From assembly GCF_900156075.1 (NCBI RefSeq), contig NZ_FTMM01000016.1:1-64000 (forward strand): a stretch of 64,000 nucleotides of DNA, given 5' to 3'. Each line of letters starts with the position of its first letter. The stretch's first letter is position 1. Below the pieces are notes generated by a model. The model did no database searches and was not told the origin of the DNA. It was given only the letters and a program-made list of their open reading frames with translations. Positions 28,221 through 36,112 of this stretch are shown here, piece after piece. This stretch comes from Chryseobacterium sp. RU37D (GTDB taxonomy: Bacteria > Bacteroidota > Bacteroidia > Flavobacteriales > Weeksellaceae). The translations under genes and the position numbers were made by a program.

Positions 28221-28295
28221 TAACCGAAAATAATGTAATTGAATATTAATCAATCACATTCATCATTTATCAATCATCATTTATCAATTATAAAA

Positions 28296-29825
28296 ATGAA
28301 TAACGGTATTATCATATTAGATTTCGGATCACAGTACAACCAGCTTATCGGAAGAAGAATCCGTGAGATGGGTGTATATTCTGAAATTTTGCCCTTCAAT
28401 ACACCATTAGAAACAATTTTAGAGAAGCAACCGAGAGGAATTATCCTTTCAGGTGGGCCAAGTTCTGTAAACGCAGAGAACGCTCATTTGGTTGAAAAAG
28501 AATTGTACGAACAAGGAATTCCTGTATTAGGAATTTGCTATGGGATGCAATTAACAGCACACCTTTTGGGCGGAAAAGTTCATAAAGGCGTAAAAGGAGA
28601 ATACGGAAAAGCGCACCTGGAAATCGTAAAAGAATCTTCTTTATTAAAAGGGGTTACCAACAATTCTGTTGTTTGGATGAGCCACTTTGATGAAGTTGGA
28701 CAATTGCCTGCAGGTTTTGAATTAAATGCAACATCTGGAGTTATCGCTTCAATGTCAAATGAAGAGAAGAAAATCTTCTGCGTACAGTTCCACCCGGAAG
28801 TTTCTCACACAGAAGAAGGTGGAAAAATTTTAGAGAATTTCGTTTTCGGAATCTGTAATGCAGAAAAAAACTGGAAACTGACAAACTATATTGATAAAAC
28901 AGTTGCAGAAATTCGTGAAAGAGTAGGTGACCAAAAGGTTATTCTTGGACTTTCCGGAGGGGTAGATTCTTCTGTTGCAGCGGTTTTGATTCACAGAGCT
29001 ATCGGCGATCAATTGAATTGTATTTTCGTAGACACAGGTCTATTGAGAAAAGACGAAGGCAAAAAAGTAATGGACAATTATGGAGAGCATTTCCATATGA
29101 ACATTAAATTGGTTGATGCTTCTGAAAGATTTTTATCAAAATTAGCAGGAGTTGACGATCCGGAAGCAAAAAGAAAAATCATCGGAAATGAATTTATCCA
29201 CGTTTTTGATGAAGAATCTCATAAAATTGAAGGCGCTAAATTCTTAGCTCAGGGAACCATTTACCCTGATGTAATTGAAAGCCAGTCGGTAAATGGACCT
29301 TCTGCCGTGATCAAATCCCACCATAACGTTGGCGGGCTTCCAGAAGAAATGGAATTTGAATTGCTGGAGCCTTTAAGAGAATTATTCAAAGACGAGGTAA
29401 GAAAAGTGGGTGAAGAACTAGGAATTCCTCATCATTTGGTACACAGACATCCTTTCCCTGGTCCTGGTTTAGGAATCAGAGTGTTGGGAGCTGTTGACGC
29501 TGAAAAAGTGAGAATTTTGCAAGAAGCTGACGATATTTTTATCGAAGAATTGTACAAAAACGATTTGTATGAAAAAGTTTCTCAGGCTTTCGTGGTGCTT
29601 CTTCCGGTAAAATCTGTCGGAGTAATGGGTGATGAAAGAACTTACGAATACACAGCGGTAGTTCGTTCTGCAAACACCATCGATTTCATGACGGCAACTT
29701 GGAGCAGACTTCCTTACGAGTTTTTAGATACTGTTTCGAGCAGAATCATCAACGAAGTAAGAGGTATTAACAGAGTAGCTTACGATATTTCAAGCAAACC
29801 GCCTGCAACCATCGAGTGGGAATAA
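28296..29825 (+). CDS. guaA: GMP synthase (glutamine-hydrolysing)
   Basis: 509 aa from ATG 28296 (MNNGIIILDFGSQYNQLI). An in-frame extension to 28239 is low-complexity and rejected. It converts XMP to GMP. The glutaminase domain has the nucleophile Cys in GICYGMQ and the His/Glu pair in QFHPEVSHTEEGG. The ATP pyrophosphatase P-loop is GLSGGVDSSVAA. The C-terminal dimerisation domain ends DISSKPPATIEWE. Full length. Confidence 0.97.
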   Translation: MNNGIIILDFGSQYNQLIGRRIREMGVYSEILPFNTPLETILEKQPRGIILSGGPSSVNAENAHLVEKELYEQGIPVLGICYGMQLTAHLLGGKVHKGVKGEYGKAHLEIVKESSLLKGVTNNSVVWMSHFDEVGQLPAGFELNATSGVIASMSNEEKKIFCVQFHPEVSHTEEGGKILENFVFGICNAEKNWKLTNYIDKTVAEIRERVGDQKVILGLSGGVDSSVAAVLIHRAIGDQLNCIFVDTGLLRKDEGKKVMDNYGEHFHMNIKLVDASERFLSKLAGVDDPEAKRKIIGNEFIHVFDEESHKIEGAKFLAQGTIYPDVIESQSVNGPSAVIKSHHNVGGLPEEMEFELLEPLRELFKDEVRKVGEELGIPHHLVHRHPFPGPGLGIRVLGAVDAEKVRILQEADDIFIEELYKNDLYEKVSQAFVVLLPVKSVGVMGDERTYEYTAVVRSANTIDFMTATWSRLPYEFLDTVSSRIINEVRGINRVAYDISSKPPATIEWE

Positions 29826-29847
29826 TTTTGACTTGAATTTTAGATAT

Positions 29848-29876
29848 AAATCCTGCCTTTGGGCGGGATTTTTTTG
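29848..29876 (+). terminator. guaA terminator
   Basis: aaatcctgcc/ggcgggattt stem (one wobble) followed by a T run, 22 bp after the stop. Confidence 0.8.
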
Positions 29877-29903
29877 TTTTGTGAACTTAAAATTTTTATT
29901 TGA

Positions 29904-29995
29904 AGCTATTTCCTGCTTTTCGCTATATCTTTTTGGTTACGGCCTGCGCTTCGCTCCGGCCGCAACCAAAAAGGATGCCGCTGCAATCAGGGCTA
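29904..29995 (+). repeat. Dispersed repeat family R1, copy 2
   Basis: A 92-bp unit from agctatttcctgc to atcagggcta. Its centre is a near-perfect palindrome (ttttggttacggcc...ggccgcaaccaaaa). The copy at 32132-32225 is in the same orientation; the copy at 3508-3583 is inverted. An ORF reading through it is not considered a gene. Confidence 0.8.
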
Positions 29996-30060
29996 GGGTC
30001 GTAGTCTGTGATTTAAATGTTGAAAATATCCATAATATTTGTCATTCCGAAGGAATTTAA

Positions 30061-30351
30061 ACATTGTGTAAAAAATAAAGTTCAAGAAGATAGCTTATTC
30101 CCATCGATCCTATTAAATAAATATAAGTAAAAGTTTTGATCTCATGAACATTGATTTTTGACACAGACAGTAAATTAAAATAATGCGCTACATTAATTAT
30201 TGAATTAGAATAAAAGATTCTTAGAGCAAAAATAATTAGTAAAGGATGTATTGAATTATTAGGTAAATTTTCATTGGCTTTTTAGAATATCTTTTAAAAT
30301 TTTAAACTGTATTTGCCTAATTTTCCCTAAATTTAAGTAAAATTACATCAA
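30061..30351. other. AT-rich intergenic stretch
   Basis: No convincing ORF, repeat or strong hairpin was found. A TGTATTTG sequence about 35 bp before the next gene is one base off the -7 consensus and may be its promoter. Confidence 0.4.
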
Positions 30352-31851
30352 ATGCAAATAGAAACAAGAACCCTCACCGTTCAGGATTATCCCGAGCTGG
30401 TAGAGACAATGAAGCGGGCTTATCCACAAATGTCGGAGTATGTGTGGTCTAAAAAAAGCATCGAAAAATTAACGAAAACATTTCCTAAAGGCCAAATATG
30501 CATTACAGTTGATGGAAAATTGGCGGCCGTGGCATTATCCATTATTGTGAATTATGATGAGTTTGGGGATGATCATACCTACAGCGATATTACAGGGAAT
30601 TATACCTTCAATACGCATACTTCCACAGGAAATGTTTTGTACGGAATAGAAGTTTTTGTCGATCCGGAATATCGTGAACTGAGATTGGGAAGAAGACTAT
30701 ACGATGCCAGAAAAGAATTGTGTGAGCTATTGAATTTAAGATCAATAATTTTAGGCGGGAGAATTCCTAATTACCATAAACACAGTGATCTGTCACCCAG
30801 AGAGTACATCAGAAGAGTAAGAGATAAAGAAATTTATGATCCTGTTTTATCTTTTCAATTATCCAATAACTTTTTGCCAATCAGAGTTTTAAAAAAATAT
30901 TTGCCTGAAGACGAATCATCAAAAGAAAATGCTGTTCTGCTTCAATGGAACAATATTTATTACAGCAAAAAGCCCAATACAATGCAGGATAGCATCATCC
31001 GTTTGGGATTGGTGCAATGGCAGATGAGACATTTTAAAGATATCGATGCATTTTATGAGCAGGTCGAGTTTTTTGTGGATGTAATGGGAGATTATAAAGC
31101 AGATTTTGTGCTGTTTCCGGAATTGTTCAATACACCATTGCTGGCACCATTCAACAAGCTTTCCGAAAGAGACAGTATGATTGAGCTGGCTAAATTAACG
31201 GAAGAAATTAAAATGAAAATCTCCGATCTGGCGATCAGCTACAATGTAAATATTATCTCTGGAAGTATGCCTGTTTTCGAAAATAATGAACTGTACAATA
31301 TAAGTTACCTTTTACATCGTGATGGAAGGATTGATGAATACAGAAAAATCCACATTACCCCAAACGAAAGAAAATACTACGGAATGAAAGGAGGTAGCGA
31401 AATTAAAGTTTTCGATACCGATTGTGGAAAAATTGGTTTGGTAATTTGCTACGATGTTGAATTTCCGGAGCTTCCAAGAATTTTAGCAGATCAAGGAATG
31501 AAAATTCTTTTTGTTCCTTATCTTACTGATACACAGAATGCTTATATGCGTGTTCGTCATTGTGCGGCTGCAAGAGCTATTGAAAACGAATGCTATGTTG
31601 CGATTGCAGGTTGTGTTGGAAACCTTCCGGGGGTCAACAATATGGATATTCAGTTTGGGCAGGCTGCGGTTTTCACACCTTCGGATTTTGCTTTTCCATC
31701 GAATGCCATTAAAGGAGAAGCAACCCCAAACACAGAAATGACCCTGATCGTCGATGTAGATCTGAATTTATTAAAAGATCTTCATCATCATGGCTCAGTT
31801 CAGGTCATGAAAGACCGAAGAAAAGATCTATATGAAACCTATCTTAAATGA
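30352..31851 (+). CDS. Fusion of GNAT acetyltransferase and carbon-nitrogen hydrolase
   Basis: 499 aa. Residues 1 to about 205 are GNAT-like, with an acetyl-CoA loop region GIEVFVDPEYRELRLGRRLYDARKEL. Residues about 220-490 are a nitrilase-superfamily domain with the catalytic Glu (FVLFPELFN), Lys (YRKIHITPNE) and Cys (GLVICYDVEFPELPR) all present. Such fusions are known in Firmicutes (YhcX-like) and Bacteroidetes. The substrate is unknown; acyl transfer and amide cleavage may act on the same amine or amide. Single gene with its own terminator. Confidence 0.9.
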   Translation: MQIETRTLTVQDYPELVETMKRAYPQMSEYVWSKKSIEKLTKTFPKGQICITVDGKLAAVALSIIVNYDEFGDDHTYSDITGNYTFNTHTSTGNVLYGIEVFVDPEYRELRLGRRLYDARKELCELLNLRSIILGGRIPNYHKHSDLSPREYIRRVRDKEIYDPVLSFQLSNNFLPIRVLKKYLPEDESSKENAVLLQWNNIYYSKKPNTMQDSIIRLGLVQWQMRHFKDIDAFYEQVEFFVDVMGDYKADFVLFPELFNTPLLAPFNKLSERDSMIELAKLTEEIKMKISDLAISYNVNIISGSMPVFENNELYNISYLLHRDGRIDEYRKIHITPNERKYYGMKGGSEIKVFDTDCGKIGLVICYDVEFPELPRILADQGMKILFVPYLTDTQNAYMRVRHCAAARAIENECYVAIAGCVGNLPGVNNMDIQFGQAAVFTPSDFAFPSNAIKGEATPNTEMTLIVDVDLNLLKDLHHHGSVQVMKDRRKDLYETYLK

Positions 31852-31853
31852 AA

Positions 31854-31880
31854 AGAAGATTGCACATTACAGTCTTCTTA
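31854..31880 (+). terminator. Terminator after GNAT-nitrilase gene
   Basis: aagaagattg/cagtcttctt stem with one wobble, then aatttt. Confidence 0.55.
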
Positions 31881-31941
31881 ATTTTGTATCTAACAACAAT
31901 TTAATATTAAGCATTTTGAGGATAAACAACGGCTAGGCAAA

Positions 31942-32067
31942 TCAATCTTGGGCATCTTGGTTTTCCGTCTGTCGGGTGCAGCATTCGTTTGAGCAGTTTC
32001 CAATGATTACACCGCTTCCTGCAATACTTTTTAATTGTTCTCTTGAGATTTTCTTTAAATTTTTCAT
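31942..32067 (-). CDS. Bacteriocin-like small peptide with leader motif
   Basis: 41 aa. The leader begins MKNLKKISREQLKSIAGSG, the charged K-K-[IL]-S-R-x-[QE]-L-K-x-I then Gly-rich pattern seen in the bacteriocin-like peptides of Chryseobacterium and relatives. The core contains three Cys (NCSNECC) and an acidic tail. In leaders of this kind export and cleavage normally occur after a Gly-Gly-like site; here the site would be Ala-Gly or Ser-Gly. It is a lone gene. No peptidase-containing transporter or immunity gene is adjacent. The function (toxin, signal or other) is not known. Confidence 0.7.
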   Translation of the reverse strand: MKNLKKISREQLKSIAGSGVIIGNCSNECCTRQTENQDAQD

Positions 32068-32131
32068 TACAATATTTTTTAGAGTTTAGTTTTAATTCTT
32101 TGAAATTGATATTTTAATTAATTTTTTTTAA

Positions 32132-32225
32132 AGCTATTTCCCGCTATCCACTATATCTTTTTCGTTACGGCTTCCGCTTCGCTCCAGCCGCAACGAAAAA
32201 GGATGTCGTTCCTATCGGGACTATG
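32132..32225 (+). repeat. Dispersed repeat family R1, copy 3
   Basis: Same architecture as 29904-29995: agctatttcccgc, tatctttttcgttacgg, a GC-rich palindromic centre, ggatgtcg and cctatcgggactatg. A 16-base match to its right end alone recurs at 50623-50638. Confidence 0.8.
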
Positions 32226-32280
32226 TGTATTTGTATTAATTTATTGATAATCAGATATATTTGTTTTTAAATAATTGTAT

Positions 32281-32307
32281 TTTTGTATTATAATGTATTA
32301 TTTTAAA
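32281..32307 (+). other. Candidate left attachment repeat
   Basis: ttgtattataatgtattatt and the following tt match 50490-50511 with one mismatch in the 22-base core. Both copies are preceded by a related aattgtat/aatttgtat word. Confidence 0.4.
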
Positions 32308-32412
32308 TGCCTTATTTTTAGAACGATTATTTCTTTGCTGTAATTTTATTCACCCTGTTCGTATTGTATCTACCTTATAAATTTAAAAATAGAATATTTT
32401 CAATTTTATATA

Positions 32413-32505
32413 TGGTAATATTGGCATTTTTGGCATTATCCTTTATCCATAATACTTTCAGATCTTTTTTGATGGCATTTTCATGGCAATTTAGTGGTAA
32501 TTTGG
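32413..32505 (+). repeat. Iteron-like module D (TGGCA type)
   Basis: Three units start with TGG at 32413, 32422 and 32431, exactly 9 bp apart. A core (cctttatccataatacttt) follows, then TGG units at 32473, 32484 and 32495, exactly 11 bp apart. Both arms use TGGCAtt or TGGTAAt. It is related to modules A-C near 48.6-49.0 kb, in inverted orientation. Confidence 0.75.
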
Positions 32506-32588
32506 GATGAAATCTTTAATTTCTTCTAAAAAGTATAAATCATTGAATGATATAGAGATTAAGAAATTCAATTTTTCAAAATTATATA

Positions 32589-32682
32589 TGATAATATTGA
32601 CATTTTTGACACTTTCCTTTGTTCATAATACTTTCGAGATTTTTTTCTGTGACAATTTCATGACCATTTGATGACATTTTCA
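32589..32682 (+). repeat. Iteron-like module E (TGACA type)
   Basis: The same design as module D with TGA in place of TGG: units at 32589, 32598 and 32607 (9-bp spacing), a core cctttgttcataatacttt, then 32650, 32661 and 32672 (11-bp spacing). A minus-strand ORF across it (32582-32815) is not conserved between copies and is rejected. Confidence 0.75.
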
Positions 32683-32904
32683 ATTCAAGAGGATCTAATA
32701 TTGAGAAAAAAATCATCATTACTGCTAACAAATATAAATAATAATTTTCTACGAGTCTCCGAAAAGTGCTACATTTGGAGATAATTTTTACGATAACACA
32801 AGCGTGAGCTATCATTAGAGATAAAGAAAACCGCGAATCTTCTTTAGCATCCCTAAAATGATAGACTTACGCCCGTGCTCTATATGGGCGTGGGTTTCTA
32901 TGTT

Positions 32905-33924
32905 TTATGCAAGTAAAACTTGAGGTTTTTTTACAAATAATCTATTTTCTCTTACACAGGCAAAAATTCTCAGAACCAGTTTATTCCTTATAGAGTTTAT
33001 TACTGACATTTTGTGCTTACCTTCAGCAACCTTTCTTTCGTAAAATTCCCTGAACTCACCTCCTTTCCTTATTCCCGTAAGAGCTGCAAGATGAAGCATC
33101 TTTTTTACATTTTTATTGGCTAAGTGTGACACTTTTGGGCGTCCTTTAATGGATGATCCCGAACTATGCTCAAAAGGAACTACGCCCGAGTAACAAGCAA
33201 ATTTCTTTGCACAGGAAAAATTTTTAAACTCATTGGTAGTCGTTATTATTGTTGCAGCAATCAATAAACCAACTCCGTCTACAGACATAACTATTTTAAA
33301 AAGACGATTGAGAGATTCATCACTTCGTATTAAATCTTTTATCTGTTTCTCAATAGCCTTAACATCTTTTTGCAGGGCTTTAATTGATGATTCGCAACAT
33401 TTTTTTGATAATCTTAAATGTGTTTTTGTGAAAAATATTTCTGCATCTTTGCCAATAGGAGAACTAAGTTGCTTAACAGCTTCCACTATTCTTGCCCGAA
33501 TCACCAGTAATTGTTTCATCTGTATAATAATTTCCCTAGGTGGATTCCATGGGGTATAGTTTTCTAAATATCGATAGGCATATATTGCAATTCTGGCAGA
33601 ATCTACCTTATCATTTTTCCCTCTCAACATTCCTTGAGACTGCTTAATTTGCAACGCAGATTCTACCCACACATTTGTATTCAGCTTCCCCAAGTATAAT
33701 AACAGAATATTGTTATAGATCCCATTATGCTCCATACAAAAAATAGTATTAGAAAGGTTAACAGCAAAATTCTTTTTAATTTCCTTAATGAAAGATTCAA
33801 TTCCTGAGTTACTGTTTGAAACTCTTAGATGGTAAATAACTTTTCCCTGATAAGCTAAAGAAAAATCTAATGTTCCTTTAGATACATCTACTCCGATAAA
33901 ATGATTGATTTCCATATATTTCAT
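32905..33924 (-). CDS. IS110-family transposase
   Basis: 339 aa. The N-terminal RuvC-like DEDD domain shows Asp in FIGVDVSKGTLDF, Glu in FCMEHNGIY and Asp in KNDKVDSARIAIYAY. The C-terminal Transposase_20 domain has VDGVGLLIAATIITTT and the catalytic-serine region PFEHSSGSSIKGRPKVSHL. IS110 elements integrate without terminal inverted repeats or target duplication. The frame is intact, so it may be active. Upstream (higher coordinates) is a roughly 200-bp noncoding segment that fits a bridge RNA. Downstream, at about 32871-32893, an acgccc/gggcgt hairpin lies in the right end. Start alternative: ATG 33915. Confidence 0.93.
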   Translation of the reverse strand: MKYMEINHFIGVDVSKGTLDFSLAYQGKVIYHLRVSNSNSGIESFIKEIKKNFAVNLSNTIFCMEHNGIYNNILLLYLGKLNTNVWVESALQIKQSQGMLRGKNDKVDSARIAIYAYRYLENYTPWNPPREIIIQMKQLLVIRARIVEAVKQLSSPIGKDAEIFFTKTHLRLSKKCCESSIKALQKDVKAIEKQIKDLIRSDESLNRLFKIVMSVDGVGLLIAATIITTTNEFKNFSCAKKFACYSGVVPFEHSSGSSIKGRPKVSHLANKNVKKMLHLAALTGIRKGGEFREFYERKVAEGKHKMSVINSIRNKLVLRIFACVRENRLFVKKPQVLLA

Positions 33925-33934
33925 GTTATTTCGT

Positions 33935-34090
33935 TAACAACCCTTGAGCATACTTCATGCCCTTATAATAGGTCTTTTTAACCCTAATTTTCTATATGAA
34001 ACCCACTCAAAGAATCAGCAAAGGATTAAACCCGCGCCTAAATCTTTAATTTAGCGAGTCTTATAATGCGCCTCTGCTGATCTGTTAACT
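33935..34090 (-). ncRNA. Candidate IS110 bridge RNA
   Basis: The segment lies directly upstream of the IS110 transposase, where IS110-group elements encode the bridge RNA. An outer stem pairs 34071-34080 with 34015-34024; its one non-Watson-Crick pair is G-U when read on the minus strand but A-C on the plus strand, so the structure favours the transposase strand. It encloses an inner stem (34035-34056, cgctaaat against atttaggcg with one bulge). A gcat/atgc hairpin lies closer to the gene. Ends are approximate and loop specificities were not assigned. Confidence 0.5.
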
Positions 34091-34154
34091 TATATTAGAC
34101 AATATTATTTTCATTCAATCACAATAACCATGTAAAACCAAAAGCAGTTAATCT

Positions 34155-34400
34155 CTATTCCTTTCCATCAAATCCTTCCGAAAAAAACTCTTCTAAAGTC
34201 ATATCAAAAGCTTTAATTATTTTAACAAGAGTACTGAATCTTAAATCTTCCCCTCTCTCATATCTTCCAAACTGTGCCCGTGAAATATTATGTTCGTAAG
34301 CAAAATATTCATAGCTGGAATATCCTTTACTAATTCTCAAGGATTTTATTCTCTCACCCAGTTTTTTTAATACTTCTTCTTTAGAAAAATCTTTACTCAT
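34155..34400 (-). CDS. XRE-family HTH regulator
   Basis: 81 aa, one Cro/C1-type HTH. After an N-terminal LGERIKSLRISKGYSSYEYFAYEHN come the recognition-helix region ISRAQFGRYERGEDLRFSTL and a closing VKIIKAFDMTLEEFF. No other domain is present. It probably represses its own promoter, where repeated actaataaga words occur. It lies between the IS110 element and an unexplained GC-richer segment. Confidence 0.88.
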   Translation of the reverse strand: MSKDFSKEEVLKKLGERIKSLRISKGYSSYEYFAYEHNISRAQFGRYERGEDLRFSTLVKIIKAFDMTLEEFFSEGFDGKE

Positions 34401-34402
34401 TT

Positions 34403-34478
34403 TAGTCTTATTAGTAGACTACAAATCTTATAAATAACCCCTTCTTGTGTTACCCTTAAAAAGATGTATCTTATTAGT
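34403..34478 (-). promoter_or_regulatory. XRE gene promoter region with repeated operator-like words
   Basis: tcttattagt (actaataaga on the coding strand) occurs at 34406-34415 and 34469-34478. The first lies in the palindrome tagtct-N7-agacta (34403-34421), directly at the start codon. This arrangement suits autoregulation; binding is inference. Confidence 0.4.
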
Positions 34479-34536
34479 GTCTTTTTTAAAGGAAATATTT
34501 TATATTTGAATAAAATTTTGATATGAATAATATACA

Positions 34537-34737
34537 TTACAAAACTAAAGGGCTGAGTCTTTCTGGGATGTCGGGTTCTTCGCGGTACCTCTTTATCAGA
34601 TTGGCTTCAGTTCCGCGCCTTTTGCATTGTGGTAACCCTCTACTTCGGGACTGGTAGAATAACTTTTTAATAATGAGAAAAAGTATTTTACTCGACTTTC
34701 TTGCATGGCTATACGGAATTCCGTAAGGAATCCTCAA
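34537..34737. other. GC-richer segment open on both strands, unexplained
   Basis: A TTG-started 66-codon minus frame covers it, and the plus strand is also nearly open. It holds a perfect 14-bp palindrome tacggaattccgta (34712-34725) and a cgcgg/ccgcg stem (34581-34617). Codon and base composition differ from neighbours. The predicted peptide is Arg/Ser/Cys-rich and lacks a clear ribosome-binding site. I favour a noncoding structured or recombination-related element over a gene. Confidence 0.35.
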
Positions 34738-34841
34738 TATTTACAATTTACTTGCGTGCTAAATTCACTAGCAAAAACTCAAAAAAATCACTTTAATTAA
34801 AGTAAAATTTAAATCCATTCGAAAATTTATAAAAAAATATT

Positions 34842-35486
34842 ATGAACACAAAAATTTATGCGATAGGCTTATTATGTATGGCCTTTACCTCATCCTATGC
34901 ACAAAAATTATCCGAAATCGAAACTTTGACTTACTCTAAGATGATTGACAAAGAGGAAGGGAAAAAATTTAAAACAGGAATGGATATTAAAACCTATACC
35001 GCATCGGATAAAAACACCTATAAACAGGGTGATACACTCGTATTAGGCAATCCGACAGGCACAGAACAATCAGGATTTTCTTCCAAACCGGTATTTCGTT
35101 ATCTATTTTACGGAAAACCGGCAGCAACACTATTGAAAGGAATGAGGTATGTTGAAGCACAGTATCAGGATTATAAAGTAACCATCGAAAAAATACAATT
35201 CAATAAAGGCTCTATGGGAATAGAAAATTACGTTTTCTTTTATGTAAAGCCTTTGCCGAATTCAAAATTCACTTTGCTCGACGAATTTATCACGGTGACT
35301 ATGGTTGATAATGCTATTACAAAAGGAGAAATCAAACCTTTAAAAAGTAATCGTCCTTTAAATCGTGATGAGGCAGTAGAACTCCTTAAAAAGAAAAAGG
35401 AAGAGATGGATCTAGGAATCATCACTAAAGAGGAATTTGAGATCCTAAAGGACAAATTGGGATCCATTATCAAAGTAGGAAAGTAA
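34842..35486 (+). CDS. Exported protein with C-terminal SHOCT-like motif
   Basis: 214 aa. The signal peptide ends TSSYAQ. The middle (25-165) is unrecognised beta-rich sequence. Residues about 175-210 (AVELLKKKKEEMDLGIITKEEFEILKDKL) fit a short SHOCT-like helical pair. Only 5 bp separate its stop from the next gene, so the pair is an operon. It is island cargo of unknown role. Confidence 0.7.
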   Translation: MNTKIYAIGLLCMAFTSSYAQKLSEIETLTYSKMIDKEEGKKFKTGMDIKTYTASDKNTYKQGDTLVLGNPTGTEQSGFSSKPVFRYLFYGKPAATLLKGMRYVEAQYQDYKVTIEKIQFNKGSMGIENYVFFYVKPLPNSKFTLLDEFITVTMVDNAITKGEIKPLKSNRPLNRDEAVELLKKKKEEMDLGIITKEEFEILKDKLGSIIKVGK

Positions 35487-35491
35487 GAAAT

Positions 35492-36043
35492 ATGATGGCT
35501 CAAAATGAAAATCCGAAACTTAAAAAAAAGAATGGATGTCTGAAAATAATTTTAATTTTTTTTGGTGTATGCTTCTTTTTAGGAATTATAGGAAAATTAA
35601 TAAATCTTGATAAACTGGAAGCTGATTCAAAAAAGGCTGACAATAGTCCTCTTATCGAAAAATTAGAAAAAGTGGGCTATCCGTCATTAAATCTGAAAGA
35701 GAAAAAAGAAGTCTTAAATTATTTCATCCGAGGAGAGTTTCAGTTTAAAGACAAAAATTTCCTATTGAATCAAAATATCAATGATGCTATTTCAAAATCT
35801 TTAAAATTTCCGGAAACGTTACAAATAAAAGGGTTTGATAATGAATACCATAAAGATTATGAAGTATATACCAATATACAAGGTGATGCAACCATAATCA
35901 GCTATGAAAATGGAATATTTGAAATAGTACGAGAATTTAAGGCAGAGGGAAATATAGTTGGTAGGGAAATTAGAAAAAGCGCAACATTCAAATGTAAATT
36001 GAATCGGTTTGCAGCTTCAATTGAGGATTTCAAAATTGAATAA
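35492..36043 (+). CDS. Unrecognised membrane-anchored protein
   Basis: 183 aa. Lysine-rich N-terminus, one membrane helix at about 18-38 (IILIFFGVCFFLGIIGKL), then a soluble domain of about 140 residues with alternating strands (VYTNIQGDATIISYENGIFEIVREF, then the strand SATFKCKLNRFAASIEDFKIE). Topology suggests the domain is periplasmic. Start is MMAQ; the second Met is equally possible. Co-transcribed with the SHOCT-like gene. Confidence 0.65.
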   Translation: MMAQNENPKLKKKNGCLKIILIFFGVCFFLGIIGKLINLDKLEADSKKADNSPLIEKLEKVGYPSLNLKEKKEVLNYFIRGEFQFKDKNFLLNQNINDAISKSLKFPETLQIKGFDNEYHKDYEVYTNIQGDATIISYENGIFEIVREFKAEGNIVGREIRKSATFKCKLNRFAASIEDFKIE

Positions 36044-36112
36044 TTCAAATTAATGCTAAGTATTTGACATTATCCCATAAAGTGTGTAAGTTAAAAAGTT
36101 ATGGCTTGGATT

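Noticed and set aside
28239..28295. N-terminal extension of guaA
   Set aside because: Low-complexity His/Ser/Ile codons; MNNGIIILDFGSQYN is the family start.
29833..30060. 75-codon ORF after guaA
   Set aside because: It is made of the guaA terminator and dispersed repeat R1.
32582..32815. 77-aa minus-strand ORF with Cys pairs
   Set aside because: It runs over module E; the other modules do not keep the frame, so it is a by-product of the repeat.
32905..33924. IS110 as a system with nearby genes
   Set aside because: Apart from its own noncoding ends no dedicated partner gene is adjacent; the XRE gene is regulated separately.
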